Below, piece after piece: positions 1 through 7,582 of a stretch of 64,000 bases of DNA. Made by a program: the position numbers and the translations under genes. Each line of letters starts with the position of its first letter. Positions within the stretch are counted from its first letter, which is position 1. The DNA comes from an uncultured Clostridia bacterium. GTDB taxonomy: Bacteria > Bacillota > Clostridia > Christensenellales > Borkfalkiaceae. Location of the stretch: NCBI GenBank assembly GCA_934278995.1, contig CAKQWM010000005.1, forward strand, positions 62,001-126,000. The letters run 5' to 3'. A model generated the notes under the pieces. That model ran no database searches. It had not been told where the DNA came from and saw only the letters and a list, made by a program, of their open reading frames with translations.

Positions 1-1503
1 GTATTTCTTCCGCTTGACGAAAGACCATGCAACTACAATTATCCGCAGATGATGCCGAAAGCGGATTATAATCTCGTACTTCCGCCGACGTCGATTATGG
101 GTGATAAAAAGAAAGCGGGCGACGTAACCGCAATCGGGGAATGGCTTTTACGCGAAGCAAAAGACGCCGATGCCTGCGTCGTATCAATGGATACTCTCAT
201 ATACGGCGGTATCGTTCCGTCAAGGCTTCATCACGAAACCGTAAGCGAACTTATTAACCGCGCCGACGTCATCAAAAAACTGAGAAAAATCAACCCGAAA
301 ACCAAGTTGTATCTTTTTCAACTAATAATGCGTTGCCCGAGTTATTCTCTTTCCGACGAGGAACCCGATTATTACGACGAGTGCGGCGCCGAAATTTTTT
401 TATACGGAAAATACTCTCATCTCGAAAGTGCGGGGCTTCTTACCGAAGAAGACAAAAAAGATTTCGACAGGGTAAAGGCTTTTATTAAACCCGAATATCT
501 TAACGATTACGTTGAAAGAAGAAATAAAAATCTTTCCGTTCTGATGCGAGATCTCGAGTTTATTAAAGACGGCGTATGCGATTATTTTATCGTCCCTCAG
601 GACGACTCTGCCGAATACGGTTTTACGGCAATGAACCAGATGACCGTAAGAAGTTATCTTAAAGAGAACGTTCTTCATTTAAAAACCGCAATGTATCCGT
701 CCGCAGACGACACGGGTTTAACTTTGCTTGCCCGCGCGGTAAACGAACTTTTCGGATACAACCCTAAAATTTACGTCAAATACGCTTCAAAAAAGGCGGA
801 AACGGTAGTACCGTGGTTCGAAGACAGAATGCTTGACGAAACCGTAAAATATCAAATTCTCGCGGCGGGCGGGACGAGGGTATATTCGCTTCCCGAAGCC
901 GATATTTTACTTGCGATAAACATGGGTTCGGGAATGTATAATAAGTGTCAGGGAGAATACGCAAAGGCCTACGATATAGAAAGAAACCTCGCCGAATTTA
1001 TAGATTATATAAAATACGCGCTTTCCATCGGCAAAATCGTTGCGGTAGGCGACGTAGCGACCTGTAACGGCGCGGACAAAGAACTTATCGACGTTTTATA
1101 CGCCGCCGATTTACTTCTTAAAATACACGCGTACGCGGGGTGGAATACTTCTTCTAACACCCTCGGTACGGCTATATGCGAGGCGATACTGTACTTTATA
1201 GGCAAGGACGAAAACAATAATAAGAACTTTCTGCTTCACAGATACTACGAAGACTTGGGCTTTATGGATTACGCAAGAGAGTACGTAAGACAAAATCTGT
1301 TATCGACGCTCGGCATTACAGATAATTCTTCCGACGGCAAAGTCGGAAAAGTATCGCGTTTAGCGAGTGAAAAAACAGAGGAATTTATGACTGCAAATTA
1401 TCCGAAACTTGCCGAAAAGGTATTAAGCGTTTACGCCGAAATGCCGTGGAGGCGCACATTCGAAGCCGACGTAAGGCTTAAAACGGTGTATAAAAATGAG
1501 TAA
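1..1503 (+). CDS. DUF4127 family protein, 5'-truncated by the window edge
   Basis: The reading frame is open from base 1, and an LPLDERPCN-like segment typical of the DUF4127 N-terminus precedes the first in-frame ATG at 49. The true start is therefore outside the window and the ATG at 49 is internal. DUF4127 proteins are about 500 residues, of unknown biochemical function, and often sit in sugar-utilisation operons. It overlaps the next gene by 8 bases, which implies translational coupling with a ROK kinase. By context it belongs to glycan or amino-sugar catabolism; the activity itself is unknown. Confidence 0.85.
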   Translation, partial: VFLPLDERPCNYNYPQMMPKADYNLVLPPTSIMGDKKKAGDVTAIGEWLLREAKDADACVVSMDTLIYGGIVPSRLHHETVSELINRADVIKKLRKINPKTKLYLFQLIMRCPSYSLSDEEPDYYDECGAEIFLYGKYSHLESAGLLTEEDKKDFDRVKAFIKPEYLNDYVERRNKNLSVLMRDLEFIKDGVCDYFIVPQDDSAEYGFTAMNQMTVRSYLKENVLHLKTAMYPSADDTGLTLLARAVNELFGYNPKIYVKYASKKAETVVPWFEDRMLDETVKYQILAAGGTRVYSLPEADILLAINMGSGMYNKCQGEYAKAYDIERNLAEFIDYIKYALSIGKIVAVGDVATCNGADKELIDVLYAADLLLKIHAYAGWNTSSNTLGTAICEAILYFIGKDENNNKNFLLHRYYEDLGFMDYAREYVRQNLLSTLGITDNSSDGKVGKVSRLASEKTEEFMTANYPKLAEKVLSVYAEMPWRRTFEADVRLKTVYKNE

Positions 1504-2335
1504 AATTGGTATAGATATCGGCGGTACGTCCATAAAAGGCGTGCTTATAAAAGACGGAAAAACGGTAAAAGAATATTCTCGTCCGACTTACGGAAATATA
1601 GGCAGAACGGCTATACAGCAATCCATGTTTGCCGTTATAGACGAACTGTTTTCTTCTGACGTCGAGGCAATCGGCGTATCATCGGCAGGCAACATAAACC
1701 CCGAAACAGGCGTTTGCGTTTACGCAACAGATAACTTGAAAGGTTTTACCGGTTACGAAATAAAAAGAACGATAGAAGAAAAATACGGCGTAAAAACGAT
1801 GGCGGATAACGACGCTATTTGCGCCTTGAAAGCGGAAATGCGCGCATACGACAGTCAGAACGTCGTTATGATAACTTTCGGTACGGGTATAGGATGCGGA
1901 GTTTTATCCGGCGGTAAAATCATACGTGGCAAACGCTATGACGGAGGCAGGCTCGGACACGCCGTATTAGTGCCGAACGGCAGACCGTGCAATTGCGGTA
2001 AAAAAGGTTGCGCGGAATCTTATCTGTCGTGTACGGCGCTTAAACTTAAATGCGACGAAGAATTCGATTATCCCGTCGGCGTAAAAGATCTTTTCCGCCT
2101 TTATAACGCCAAAGACGAAACGGCTGTTAATATTCTTAAAGAATTTGCTTTTTATCTCAACGTATTTTTGGATAACGTTCGTACGGCGTACGCGCCCGAC
2201 GTGATTATTCTGGGCGGCGGGCTTTGCAAAGACAAGGAAATTTTATTAAGTCTTATCGACGAAAAAGAAGACGTAAAATTTGCCGAATACGGCTCTAACG
2301 CCGGAGCCATAGGCTCGACTATAGGGATAGACTAA
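1496..2335 (+). CDS. ROK family sugar kinase
   Basis: 279 residues. The N-terminal phosphate-binding motif DIGGTSIKG (about residues 6-14) and the ROK zinc-binding cluster CNCGKKGC near residues 168-175 are both present, followed by AESYLS. ROK kinases phosphorylate glucose, N-acetylglucosamine, N-acetylmannosamine or similar sugars with ATP in the cytoplasm. The neighbouring GH20 hexosaminidase suggests an N-acetylhexosamine substrate, but the sequence does not settle this. The ATG overlaps the preceding stop region by 8 bases and 27 bases separate it from the next gene, so it is part of one operon. Confidence 0.88.
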   Translation: MSKIGIDIGGTSIKGVLIKDGKTVKEYSRPTYGNIGRTAIQQSMFAVIDELFSSDVEAIGVSSAGNINPETGVCVYATDNLKGFTGYEIKRTIEEKYGVKTMADNDAICALKAEMRAYDSQNVVMITFGTGIGCGVLSGGKIIRGKRYDGGRLGHAVLVPNGRPCNCGKKGCAESYLSCTALKLKCDEEFDYPVGVKDLFRLYNAKDETAVNILKEFAFYLNVFLDNVRTAYAPDVIILGGGLCKDKEILLSLIDEKEDVKFAEYGSNAGAIGSTIGID

Positions 2336-2362
2336 TTTAAATCGATATCTTAAAGGTGAAAA

Positions 2363-4231
2363 ATGAATTACAATATTATAGATAAAAAAGCGCTGTGCGC
2401 GGTAAAATTATTGAACGGAGAATACGGTTTTAACGCGTCCGACGAAGGTCTTTTAACCGAAATAAAATATTGCGAAGGCTTTATCGCGCTCGATTATTCG
2501 GATAACAAACTTACGGTAACCGTTGAAAAATTTCATCAGATTTTTTGGGCGTTAAAAGAATTTTCAGACCTTTCGCAACTAAAATTGCCCGAAAGTTTAC
2601 ATAAAAAATATTCGCCTAAGTTCAAAGACCTTACTTATATGCTCGATTGTTCGAGAAACGCGGTTTATAAAAAAGAAACTTTAAAAACGCTGATTCGTCA
2701 ACTTGCAGTTGCGGGTTATTCGGGTATTATGCTCTATACCGAGGATACTTTTGAAGTAAAAGGTTACCCTTATTTCGGTTATTTAAGAACGCCTTACACT
2801 CACGAAGATATAAAAATCATCGACGAATACGCTCTTAACTTCGGCATAGAATTGATTCCGTGTATTCAGACGCTCGGGCATTTCAATACGATTAACCGCT
2901 ATCCCGCGATGCAAAATTTATTAGACCTTGACGATATTTTGTTCGTCGGCGAAGACGAAACTTATAAATTTATCGAAAGTCTGATATCTTCCATAGCCGA
3001 ATGTTTTTCCTCGAGAAGAATAAATATCGGTATGGACGAGGCTTACATGGTCGGAAGGGGAAAATTTCTCGACAAAAACGGCTTTGTCGGAAGATTCGAT
3101 ATTATGAAAACCCACCTCGAAAAGGTGAATGATATCTGTAAAAAATACGGATTCAAGCCCATGATGTGGTCGGATATGTTTTTCTCGCTTACGTTAAGCG
3201 CGCAATATTCTTCCGGAACCGATATAATCGATAAAAACCTCGTCCCGAAGGATATCGAACTTATCTACTGGGATTATTACAGCACCGACGAAAATCATTA
3301 CGATACGCGTATCAAAAGACACAAAGCGTTCGATAACGAAATTGCTTTCGCAACGAGCGCGTGGAAATGGCTCGGTTTTACACCCGACAATCGATATTCC
3401 TTTAAAGCAATGGAGGAATCCGCAAAAGCGTGCGTCAAAAACAAAATCAGACACTACATAGTAACGGGCTGGGGCGATAACGGAGCCGAAACTTCATGTT
3501 TCGCCGTAATGCCTTCGATATTTTACGCGGGTTATTTTACGTATAAAGACTATAAAATAAACGCCGGTTTCAAACGCGCTTTTTATAGTTTTGCGGGAAT
3601 GAAATCAGACGACTTTATGACCGTCGATTCAGCGAACAGAATTACGGAAAACGACGATATAGAAGAAATAAACACCGCAAACAAATATCTTCTTTATAAC
3701 GATATACTTTTAGGTACTTTGGATACCCTTATCGTAAAAGGGCAGGGCAGTTTATATTCCCGTCATGCAAAAACCCTTAAACGAGTTGCAAAAAAAGCAG
3801 GAAAATGGGCGTATATTTTTAAAACGCAGGAAAAACTTTGCGCTCTTTTAAGCGTAAAAGCCGAACTCGGTTTAAATTTAAGGGAGGCATATCGGAAAAA
3901 CGATAAAAAAACTCTCGGGTGTCTTTTGAATGATATGAAAAAGTTGCCCAAACTTATAGAAGATTTTTACGACGCCTTTTCAGATCAGTGGAACCGCGAA
4001 GCGCGACCGAACGGCTTCGACGTCGAAGATTTGAGAATCGGCGCGTTAAAGCAAAGATTAAAAACCGCAACGGTTAAATTACAAAACTATTTAAACGGCA
4101 AACAAAGCAAGATAGAAGAACTTGAAGAAACTTTGTTATGCTTTACCGGGCGCGGTAAAGATTTTAAAAAAGACTTCGGTCAGCGCGAATGGCAATGGGT
4201 TAAAATGACTTCCGTCAACGTGAACTATTAA
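2363..4231 (+). CDS. GH20 family beta-N-acetylhexosaminidase
   Basis: 622 residues with no signal peptide, so it is probably cytoplasmic. The GH20 catalytic Asp-Glu pair is seen in INIGMDEAYM (about residues 220-229). Upstream, a CIQTLGHF segment and downstream PMMWSDMFF and WDYY segments fit the family's TIM barrel. The enzyme would release terminal GlcNAc or GalNAc from imported oligosaccharides, feeding the ROK kinase encoded just upstream. A ribosome site AAAGGTGA precedes the ATG. It is the last gene of the operon before the prophage insertion. Confidence 0.85.
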   Translation: MNYNIIDKKALCAVKLLNGEYGFNASDEGLLTEIKYCEGFIALDYSDNKLTVTVEKFHQIFWALKEFSDLSQLKLPESLHKKYSPKFKDLTYMLDCSRNAVYKKETLKTLIRQLAVAGYSGIMLYTEDTFEVKGYPYFGYLRTPYTHEDIKIIDEYALNFGIELIPCIQTLGHFNTINRYPAMQNLLDLDDILFVGEDETYKFIESLISSIAECFSSRRINIGMDEAYMVGRGKFLDKNGFVGRFDIMKTHLEKVNDICKKYGFKPMMWSDMFFSLTLSAQYSSGTDIIDKNLVPKDIELIYWDYYSTDENHYDTRIKRHKAFDNEIAFATSAWKWLGFTPDNRYSFKAMEESAKACVKNKIRHYIVTGWGDNGAETSCFAVMPSIFYAGYFTYKDYKINAGFKRAFYSFAGMKSDDFMTVDSANRITENDDIEEINTANKYLLYNDILLGTLDTLIVKGQGSLYSRHAKTLKRVAKKAGKWAYIFKTQEKLCALLSVKAELGLNLREAYRKNDKKTLGCLLNDMKKLPKLIEDFYDAFSDQWNREARPNGFDVEDLRIGALKQRLKTATVKLQNYLNGKQSKIEELEETLLCFTGRGKDFKKDFGQREWQWVKMTSVNVNY

Positions 4232-4293
4232 CGTAATTTTCTCATAAGTAGGGCTATAAGCCCGTTATTCGGCAATTTACTATATTATAGCAG

Positions 4294-4587
4294 TAGGGAT
4301 TCCATTCGTCATCACCAATTACCGAAAAGGCGTCTTTTCAGCCCTTTTCCGTGACCGCTCGGTCGCTGTACAGATAGTACGGCATCCCTTACGCTCACGA
4401 AAAATCATCTAAAAATACGCTCTTTCGGTGCAAAGCATTTTTGCGGCGAAGAAATCGCCTCTTTAGGTTAAAGTTTTTGCAAGGCAAACGACCGAAAGCG
4501 TACTGTACGTACGGTGATGGGAGTTTAACACAGCAAAAACCGATTTATTCCCGCAAAAATAATTAGTGATAATGATTGGAACCCCTA
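4294..4587. repeat. MITE-like element, copy A (longer form)
   Basis: A 294-bp non-coding element with imperfect terminal inverted repeats: TAGGGATTCCATTCGTCATC at the left end against TAGGGGTTCCAATCATTATC read inward from the right end (23 of 28 positions agree over the full repeat). It starts and ends with TA. A second copy in the opposite orientation is at 44699-44914. Copy A carries about 78 extra bases (roughly 4353-4431), including the hairpin GACCGCTCGGTC. Nothing protein-coding is seen. The surrounding bases 4232-4293 hold only a short GGGCT/AGCCC inverted repeat after the GH20 stop. Confidence 0.75.
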
Positions 4588-4651
4588 AGTAAAATCGCTT
4601 TAAAATTCTTGCAACTTCGTCGTTAATTCGGTACGTATCGTTCGCGGTTGT

Positions 4652-4667
4652 CCCGATTCAGGATAAT
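4652..4667 (+). other. attL-like core: 16-bp direct repeat at left prophage boundary
   Basis: The sequence cccgattcaggataat occurs here and again at 37405-37420, bracketing all phage genes. The interval from here to 4871 (left end of the prophage) shows no convincing gene. It is AT-rich and holds a TTGCCG/CGGCAA inverted repeat near 4766-4787. The segment ttttgtcaat just inside the repeat (about 4671-4680) recurs inverted beside the right copy. Exact strand exchange points cannot be read from the sequence. Confidence 0.6.
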
Positions 4668-4871
4668 GTTGTTTTGTCAATCGTTTTTTAAGAGATTTTA
4701 AGAAATTTTCTAAATTATTTTTATTTTCGGGTTTTTGACGCCCTAAAATAGGCAAAATAAGGGGGTTGCCGTCGTGTTGTGCGGCAATCTCCGTTGTTTT
4801 AACTTGTAAAAGGGCATAAGAAAACAACCGCGGCGATTATAGACGCGGCGCGCCGGTGGTGTTGCGTTGTG

Positions 4872-5885
4872 TTAAGCGGCTTTTTTCTTTAAGAATTTAA
4901 CCCGATAACCCGCGTCGGGCGTCGCCGATTTCAAAACTTCCATAAGTTCGGCGCGCTTTTGTAGCGGTGTAATCCACGACCGCCGCCCGTATTTATCCCG
5001 TAAAGACGAGTGCGGGCAATGATTATAACGCACGAGCCAATCGTGCATTTTTTCGCGTAATTCTTCAAAGGTTGAAAAGGTTAAATGATTATAAAAATTT
5101 TCTTGATCGGTACGGTGTGAGCGTTCAACTTTTCCATTGTGGCGCGGTGTGTAAACGCGTATCAATTTATGTTTTATGCGGAGTCGGTTTAATAACTGAT
5201 CGACGGCGTGGACTTTGCCTTCGCCCGTGCCTTTCGGGTTTGTAAATTCCGTGCCGTTGTCGGTTTGAATGATAGCGGGCAAATAACCGAAGTAAATTAT
5301 CGCGCGTTTGATAAAATCGACGGTCGAGTATCCGCTTTTTTCCTTGTAAGGGTATATAAACCGCTCCCGTGTTGCCTCGTCAATCATTGTATATTGATAA
5401 TATCGCTCGTGTTTGTATTCGCCGACGTTGCACTCTAACGGAACGTATTTGACGTCCATTTGCATTTTTACGCCAAACATTTCGGGCGTATCGTACGGCT
5501 TTGCGATATACGGGTTTATTTCCCGTACGGGGCGTATTTTATGTTTCATTAAAAAGCGGTAAAATCCGCCATACGTTCGCGCGTAGCCGTAATCGGTGCG
5601 AAGTATGCCCAACGCCTCGGCGTAACTTATATCGGGGTGCGATTTGAATACTTCGGCAATCTGCGCCGTTTCTTCGGGTGTGTGCGCGTTCGGGTGCGGC
5701 GTGTGCGGGCGACTTGATTTGTTTTTCAAACTGTCCGTTGTGCCGTCGTAGGCTTTCCGCCACCGATAAAGGCTTTGTATCGTGCATTTTGTTTTCTTTG
5801 CGACTTTGAAAACGTCCTCGCCGTCAACTATCCATTTTTTAAGCGCATTTTCTTTTTCTTTCGCCGTGTATTTGATACCCTTCAT
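4872..5885 (-). CDS. DDE-type recombinase/transposase (IS3/IS481-like rve core), candidate prophage integrase
   Basis: 337 residues. An N-terminal helix-turn-helix (about residues 10-45, ending in SLYRWRKAYDG) is followed by a retroviral-integrase-like catalytic core with D144 (QMDVKY), D209 (QTDNGTEF) and E254 (HNGKVERSH). The D-E spacing of about 45 residues is longer than the usual 35 because of a Gly-rich insertion. It has its own ribosome site (ACGGAGGTTAAAAATG) and is the last gene of the leftward early operon, next to the attL-like repeat. No flanking insertion-sequence ends were found, so it is more likely phage-borne than a passenger IS. Integration role is inferred. Confidence 0.82.
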   Translation of the reverse strand: MKGIKYTAKEKENALKKWIVDGEDVFKVAKKTKCTIQSLYRWRKAYDGTTDSLKNKSSRPHTPHPNAHTPEETAQIAEVFKSHPDISYAEALGILRTDYGYARTYGGFYRFLMKHKIRPVREINPYIAKPYDTPEMFGVKMQMDVKYVPLECNVGEYKHERYYQYTMIDEATRERFIYPYKEKSGYSTVDFIKRAIIYFGYLPAIIQTDNGTEFTNPKGTGEGKVHAVDQLLNRLRIKHKLIRVYTPRHNGKVERSHRTDQENFYNHLTFSTFEELREKMHDWLVRYNHCPHSSLRDKYGRRSWITPLQKRAELMEVLKSATPDAGYRVKFLKKKAA

Positions 5886-5949
5886 TTTTAACCTCCGTAA
5901 AACAAAAGCGGGCTACCGATAGGGCAACCCGCTTTACCTCTTTTTTTGA

Positions 5950-6144
5950 TTATTTGTTTTTGTTTTCCAACTCGCCGACCGCCCAACGCAAAAACTCGGC
6001 TTTTTTCATACCCGACGACGCTATAACGGCGTTAATGCGGGCAAGTTCGGCGGGATCAAGATTTACAATAAACGGCTTGTATTTTCCGTTTATTTTTTTT
6101 GCGTACCTTGCGTCGGCGGCTTTTTGTGCCTCACTTCGTGCCAT
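5950..6144 (-). CDS. Small ribbon-helix-helix-like DNA-binding protein
   Basis: 64 residues. A basic N-terminus is followed by a beta strand (PFIVNLD) and two helices ending in EFLRWAVGEL, the layout of Arc/MetJ-type ribbon-helix-helix repressors. Ribosome site ACGGAGGTACAAA precedes the ATG. It sits directly upstream of the DDE recombinase gene, so it may regulate recombination or act as an accessory factor. That role is inference from position. Confidence 0.6.
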   Translation of the reverse strand: MARSEAQKAADARYAKKINGKYKPFIVNLDPAELARINAVIASSGMKKAEFLRWAVGELENKNK

Positions 6145-6156
6145 TTTGTACCTCCG

Positions 6157-6327
6157 TTAAAATAGGTCGTTTTCGGCGATAAACGCTTTTACGTCGTCGA
6201 AAGTAGGGCAATCGGATTTTGATATTTTCGCCGTTGCCGTTACGTTGCAATCGCTTAATATGGATATCGTCCACGATTTCGCGTTTTCCGCTACCTTGTA
6301 AGTTTTACCGTTTTTTTCAATCGTCAT
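6157..6327 (-). CDS. Hypothetical small prophage protein
   Basis: 56 residues, beginning MTIEKNGKTYKV. This start was chosen because ACGGAGGTGTAAT lies immediately upstream; a longer open frame to 6408 has no such site and overlaps the previous gene. No recognisable domain; the sequence looks like a small mixed alpha/beta fold with a C-terminal acidic helix. Part of the leftward early operon, 12 bases from the next gene. Confidence 0.6.
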   Translation of the reverse strand: MTIEKNGKTYKVAENAKSWTISILSDCNVTATAKISKSDCPTFDDVKAFIAENDLF

Positions 6328-6328
6328 A

Positions 6329-6547
6329 TTACACCTCCGTTTTTTCGACTTTAATAATTTTTTCGACCTTGCAACCGCAAAGGGAGTAAAAACGTCGCGT
6401 TGCGGCAATCGCCGATTTTTCCGACGTGCGAGCGTTGCCGAACGGGCTAAACGTGTACGACCCGTCGGGGTTAGGATTTTCGACTTGATTTGTCCTACCG
6501 CTTAAAATTACGGTTATTTTGTACGGTCTTTTTGATTGATTTTGCAT
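6329..6547 (-). CDS. Hypothetical small prophage protein
   Basis: 72 residues with a strong ribosome site (ATAGGAGGACAAA) before the ATG. The N-terminal half has beta-strand character (YKITVILSG); a Cys-Gly-Cys is near residues 57-59. No family recognised. It is close-packed with the following gene in the leftward early operon. Confidence 0.6.
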   Translation of the reverse strand: MQNQSKRPYKITVILSGRTNQVENPNPDGSYTFSPFGNARTSEKSAIAATRRFYSLCGCKVEKIIKVEKTEV

Positions 6548-6649
6548 TTTGTCCTCCTATCGCGGGCATTTCGATTTGACAAACCCGACTAAAATATGAT
6601 AAAATAGGACTTACGAGGGGCGGTTTCCCGCCTGCTCTGCCTTGCCGAT

Positions 6650-6781
6650 TTACTCGGCTTTGGTTTGTGCCTTGCTTGTCTTTGGCTTTTTAAGTGTTAT
6701 TGTAACTTTGACTCGTTCGACCGTGTCGTTACTTTCAACCGCTTTTGCCAAGTCTTGCAAGGCTTTTGTTATGTTGTCCAT
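6650..6781 (-). CDS. Small prophage protein, first gene of the leftward operon
   Basis: 43 residues, starting MDNITKALQDLAKAVES and ending in a basic, Lys-rich tail. AAAGGAGGTGCGAAT precedes the ATG, and a perfect-spaced promoter with a palindromic operator lies 31 bases further upstream. The helical N-terminus plus a VKVTITL strand is suggestive but not diagnostic. It is the first gene of the operon that ends with the DDE recombinase. Function unknown. Confidence 0.6.
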   Translation of the reverse strand: MDNITKALQDLAKAVESNDTVERVKVTITLKKPKTSKAQTKAE

Positions 6782-6811
6782 ATTCGCACCTCCTTTGTTC
6801 TTTGTGATTAT

Positions 6812-6840
6812 ATTATATCATAGTTACTATGATAAGTCAA
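6812..6840 (-). promoter_or_regulatory. Leftward early promoter with 19-bp palindromic operator
   Basis: Read on the minus strand: TTGACT (6840-6835), a 17-base spacer, TATAAT (6817-6812). The spacer is almost entirely a perfect palindrome (6816-6834, arms TATCATAGT/ACTATGATA around one central base). Such a site between -35 and -10 would let a dimeric repressor block polymerase. The XRE repressor encoded at 7175 is the obvious candidate ligand, by position only. Confidence 0.72.
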
Positions 6841-6891
6841 CCGTTTTACGCACTTTTTCAAAAAATATTTTTAATTTTTTTCGAGAAAAAT

Positions 6892-6920
6892 AAACGCCTT
6901 CCGATAGTGGAGGGCGTTTT
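6892..6920 (-). terminator. Intrinsic terminator upstream of the leftward operon promoter
   Basis: An 11-bp stem (AAACGCCTTCC/GGAGGGCGTTT, one G-U pair) with a 6-base loop. On the minus strand it is followed by TTTATTTTTCTC, a better U-tract than on the plus strand. It would stop leftward transcripts starting near 7088 before they reach the operon at 6781. Confidence 0.6.
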
Positions 6921-6924
6921 ATCG

Positions 6925-7017
6925 TTATACCGAGATTTTTAATAAAGGAATAGCCGCGTTATTGACTTCGCCGTAAAGATTTGATATAATAGATTTGCTA
7001 CAATCATTACACTTCAT
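6925..7017 (-). CDS. Possible 30-residue leader peptide in the switch region
   Basis: ATG at 7017, 30 codons, starting MKCNDCSKS (a CxxC pair) and ending KISV. It lies exactly between the leftward promoter at 7095-7123 and the terminator at 6892-6920. The ribosome site is poor (GAGTCGCAAGAT), and the open frame extends further upstream without a start codon. It may instead be part of a non-coding switch RNA. Confidence 0.28.
   Translation of the reverse strand: MKCNDCSKSIISNLYGEVNNAAIPLLKISV
6962..6990 (+). promoter_or_regulatory. Rightward promoter for the repressor gene
   Basis: TTGACT (6962-6967), 17-base spacer, TATAAT (6985-6990). The first gene to the right is the XRE repressor, giving a leader of about 180 bases. 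It faces the leftward promoter at 7095-7123, so the two transcripts overlap. Confidence 0.68.
7007..7016 (+). promoter_or_regulatory. Operator-like half of a separated inverted repeat (partner 7131-7140)
   Basis: ttacacttca here is the exact reverse complement of tgaagtgtaa at 7131-7140. One copy sits just past the rightward promoter's start region. The other is just upstream of the leftward promoter's -35 box. This placement fits paired repressor sites or loop formation, but no binding evidence is available. Confidence 0.42.
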
Positions 7018-7094
7018 ATCTTGCGACTCGGTTATAACGCGGTTAACGATATAACGACGCCCGTTTTTCTCGGTGCGTCGATAATCGTACTACT

Positions 7095-7123
7095 ATTATA
7101 TATCGAACGACCGAGAAAGTCAA
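7095..7123 (-). promoter_or_regulatory. Second leftward promoter in the lysogeny switch
   Basis: On the minus strand: TTGACT (7123-7118), 17-base spacer, TATAAT (7100-7095). Transcripts would run left through 7017-6925 and meet the terminator at 6892-6920. It converges on the repressor promoter at 6962-6990. Confidence 0.65.
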
Positions 7124-7174
7124 GACTTCTTGAAGTGTAAACGAAAAATTTATCTTTCAAGGAGTCTTTTTTAT

Positions 7175-7576
7175 ATGACGGTTTCCGAACAGATTTTCGA
7201 CCTTTTGAAAAAGCAAGGAAAAAAGCAAGGCGACCTCGCGCGGGCGTTAAACGTGCGCCCGACAACGGTTTCGGAGTGGAAAACGGGGAAACGCGAGCCG
7301 TCGGCTGTCTTTTATGCAAAAATCGCCGAATATTTCGGCGTATCGCTCGACTATCTTATTACGGGGCGACCACCACGCGACGCACCCGTACAACAAATAA
7401 TCGGCAACAATAACTCAAACAACGTTGCAAACGTAGCGTGCAACGTCGGCGGGGATTTGACCGAATATGAGCGGGAATTGCTGAAGGTGTGCGAGTCTTT
7501 CGATATGCGCCACAAAACCGCTCTTTTAATGTACGCATACGACCTTGAAAAAGAAATCAAGAAAAATAAGGAGTGA
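7175..7576 (+). CDS. XRE-family phage repressor (CI-like)
   Basis: 133 residues. The helix-turn-helix covers about residues 5-60 (KQGDLARALNVRPTTVSEWK, then YFGVSLDYLITG), typical of XRE/Cro-CI proteins. The C-terminal part has an Asn-rich linker and a helical segment but no LexA-type Ser-Lys protease signature, so RecA-type autocleavage is not evident. The start at 7175 follows AAGGAGTC; an in-frame extension to 7130 lacks a ribosome site. It probably holds the lysogenic state by acting at the adjacent promoters. Confidence 0.82.
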   Translation: MTVSEQIFDLLKKQGKKQGDLARALNVRPTTVSEWKTGKREPSAVFYAKIAEYFGVSLDYLITGRPPRDAPVQQIIGNNNSNNVANVACNVGGDLTEYERELLKVCESFDMRHKTALLMYAYDLEKEIKKNKE

Positions 7577-7582
7577 TTTTGT

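Noticed and set aside
4600..4827. 75-codon minus-strand frame at the left prophage end
   Set aside because: It runs across the attL-like repeat, so half is host and half phage, has no good ribosome site and no recognisable domain. Probably a chance frame.
6642..6893. 83-codon plus-strand frame with hydrophobic content
   Set aside because: It is antisense to the 43-residue gene at 6650-6781, which has a strong ribosome site and promoter. The hydrophobicity comes from reading the complement.
7032..7319. 95-codon minus-strand frame in the switch region
   Set aside because: It overlaps the repressor gene and both promoters on the opposite strand and has no ribosome site.
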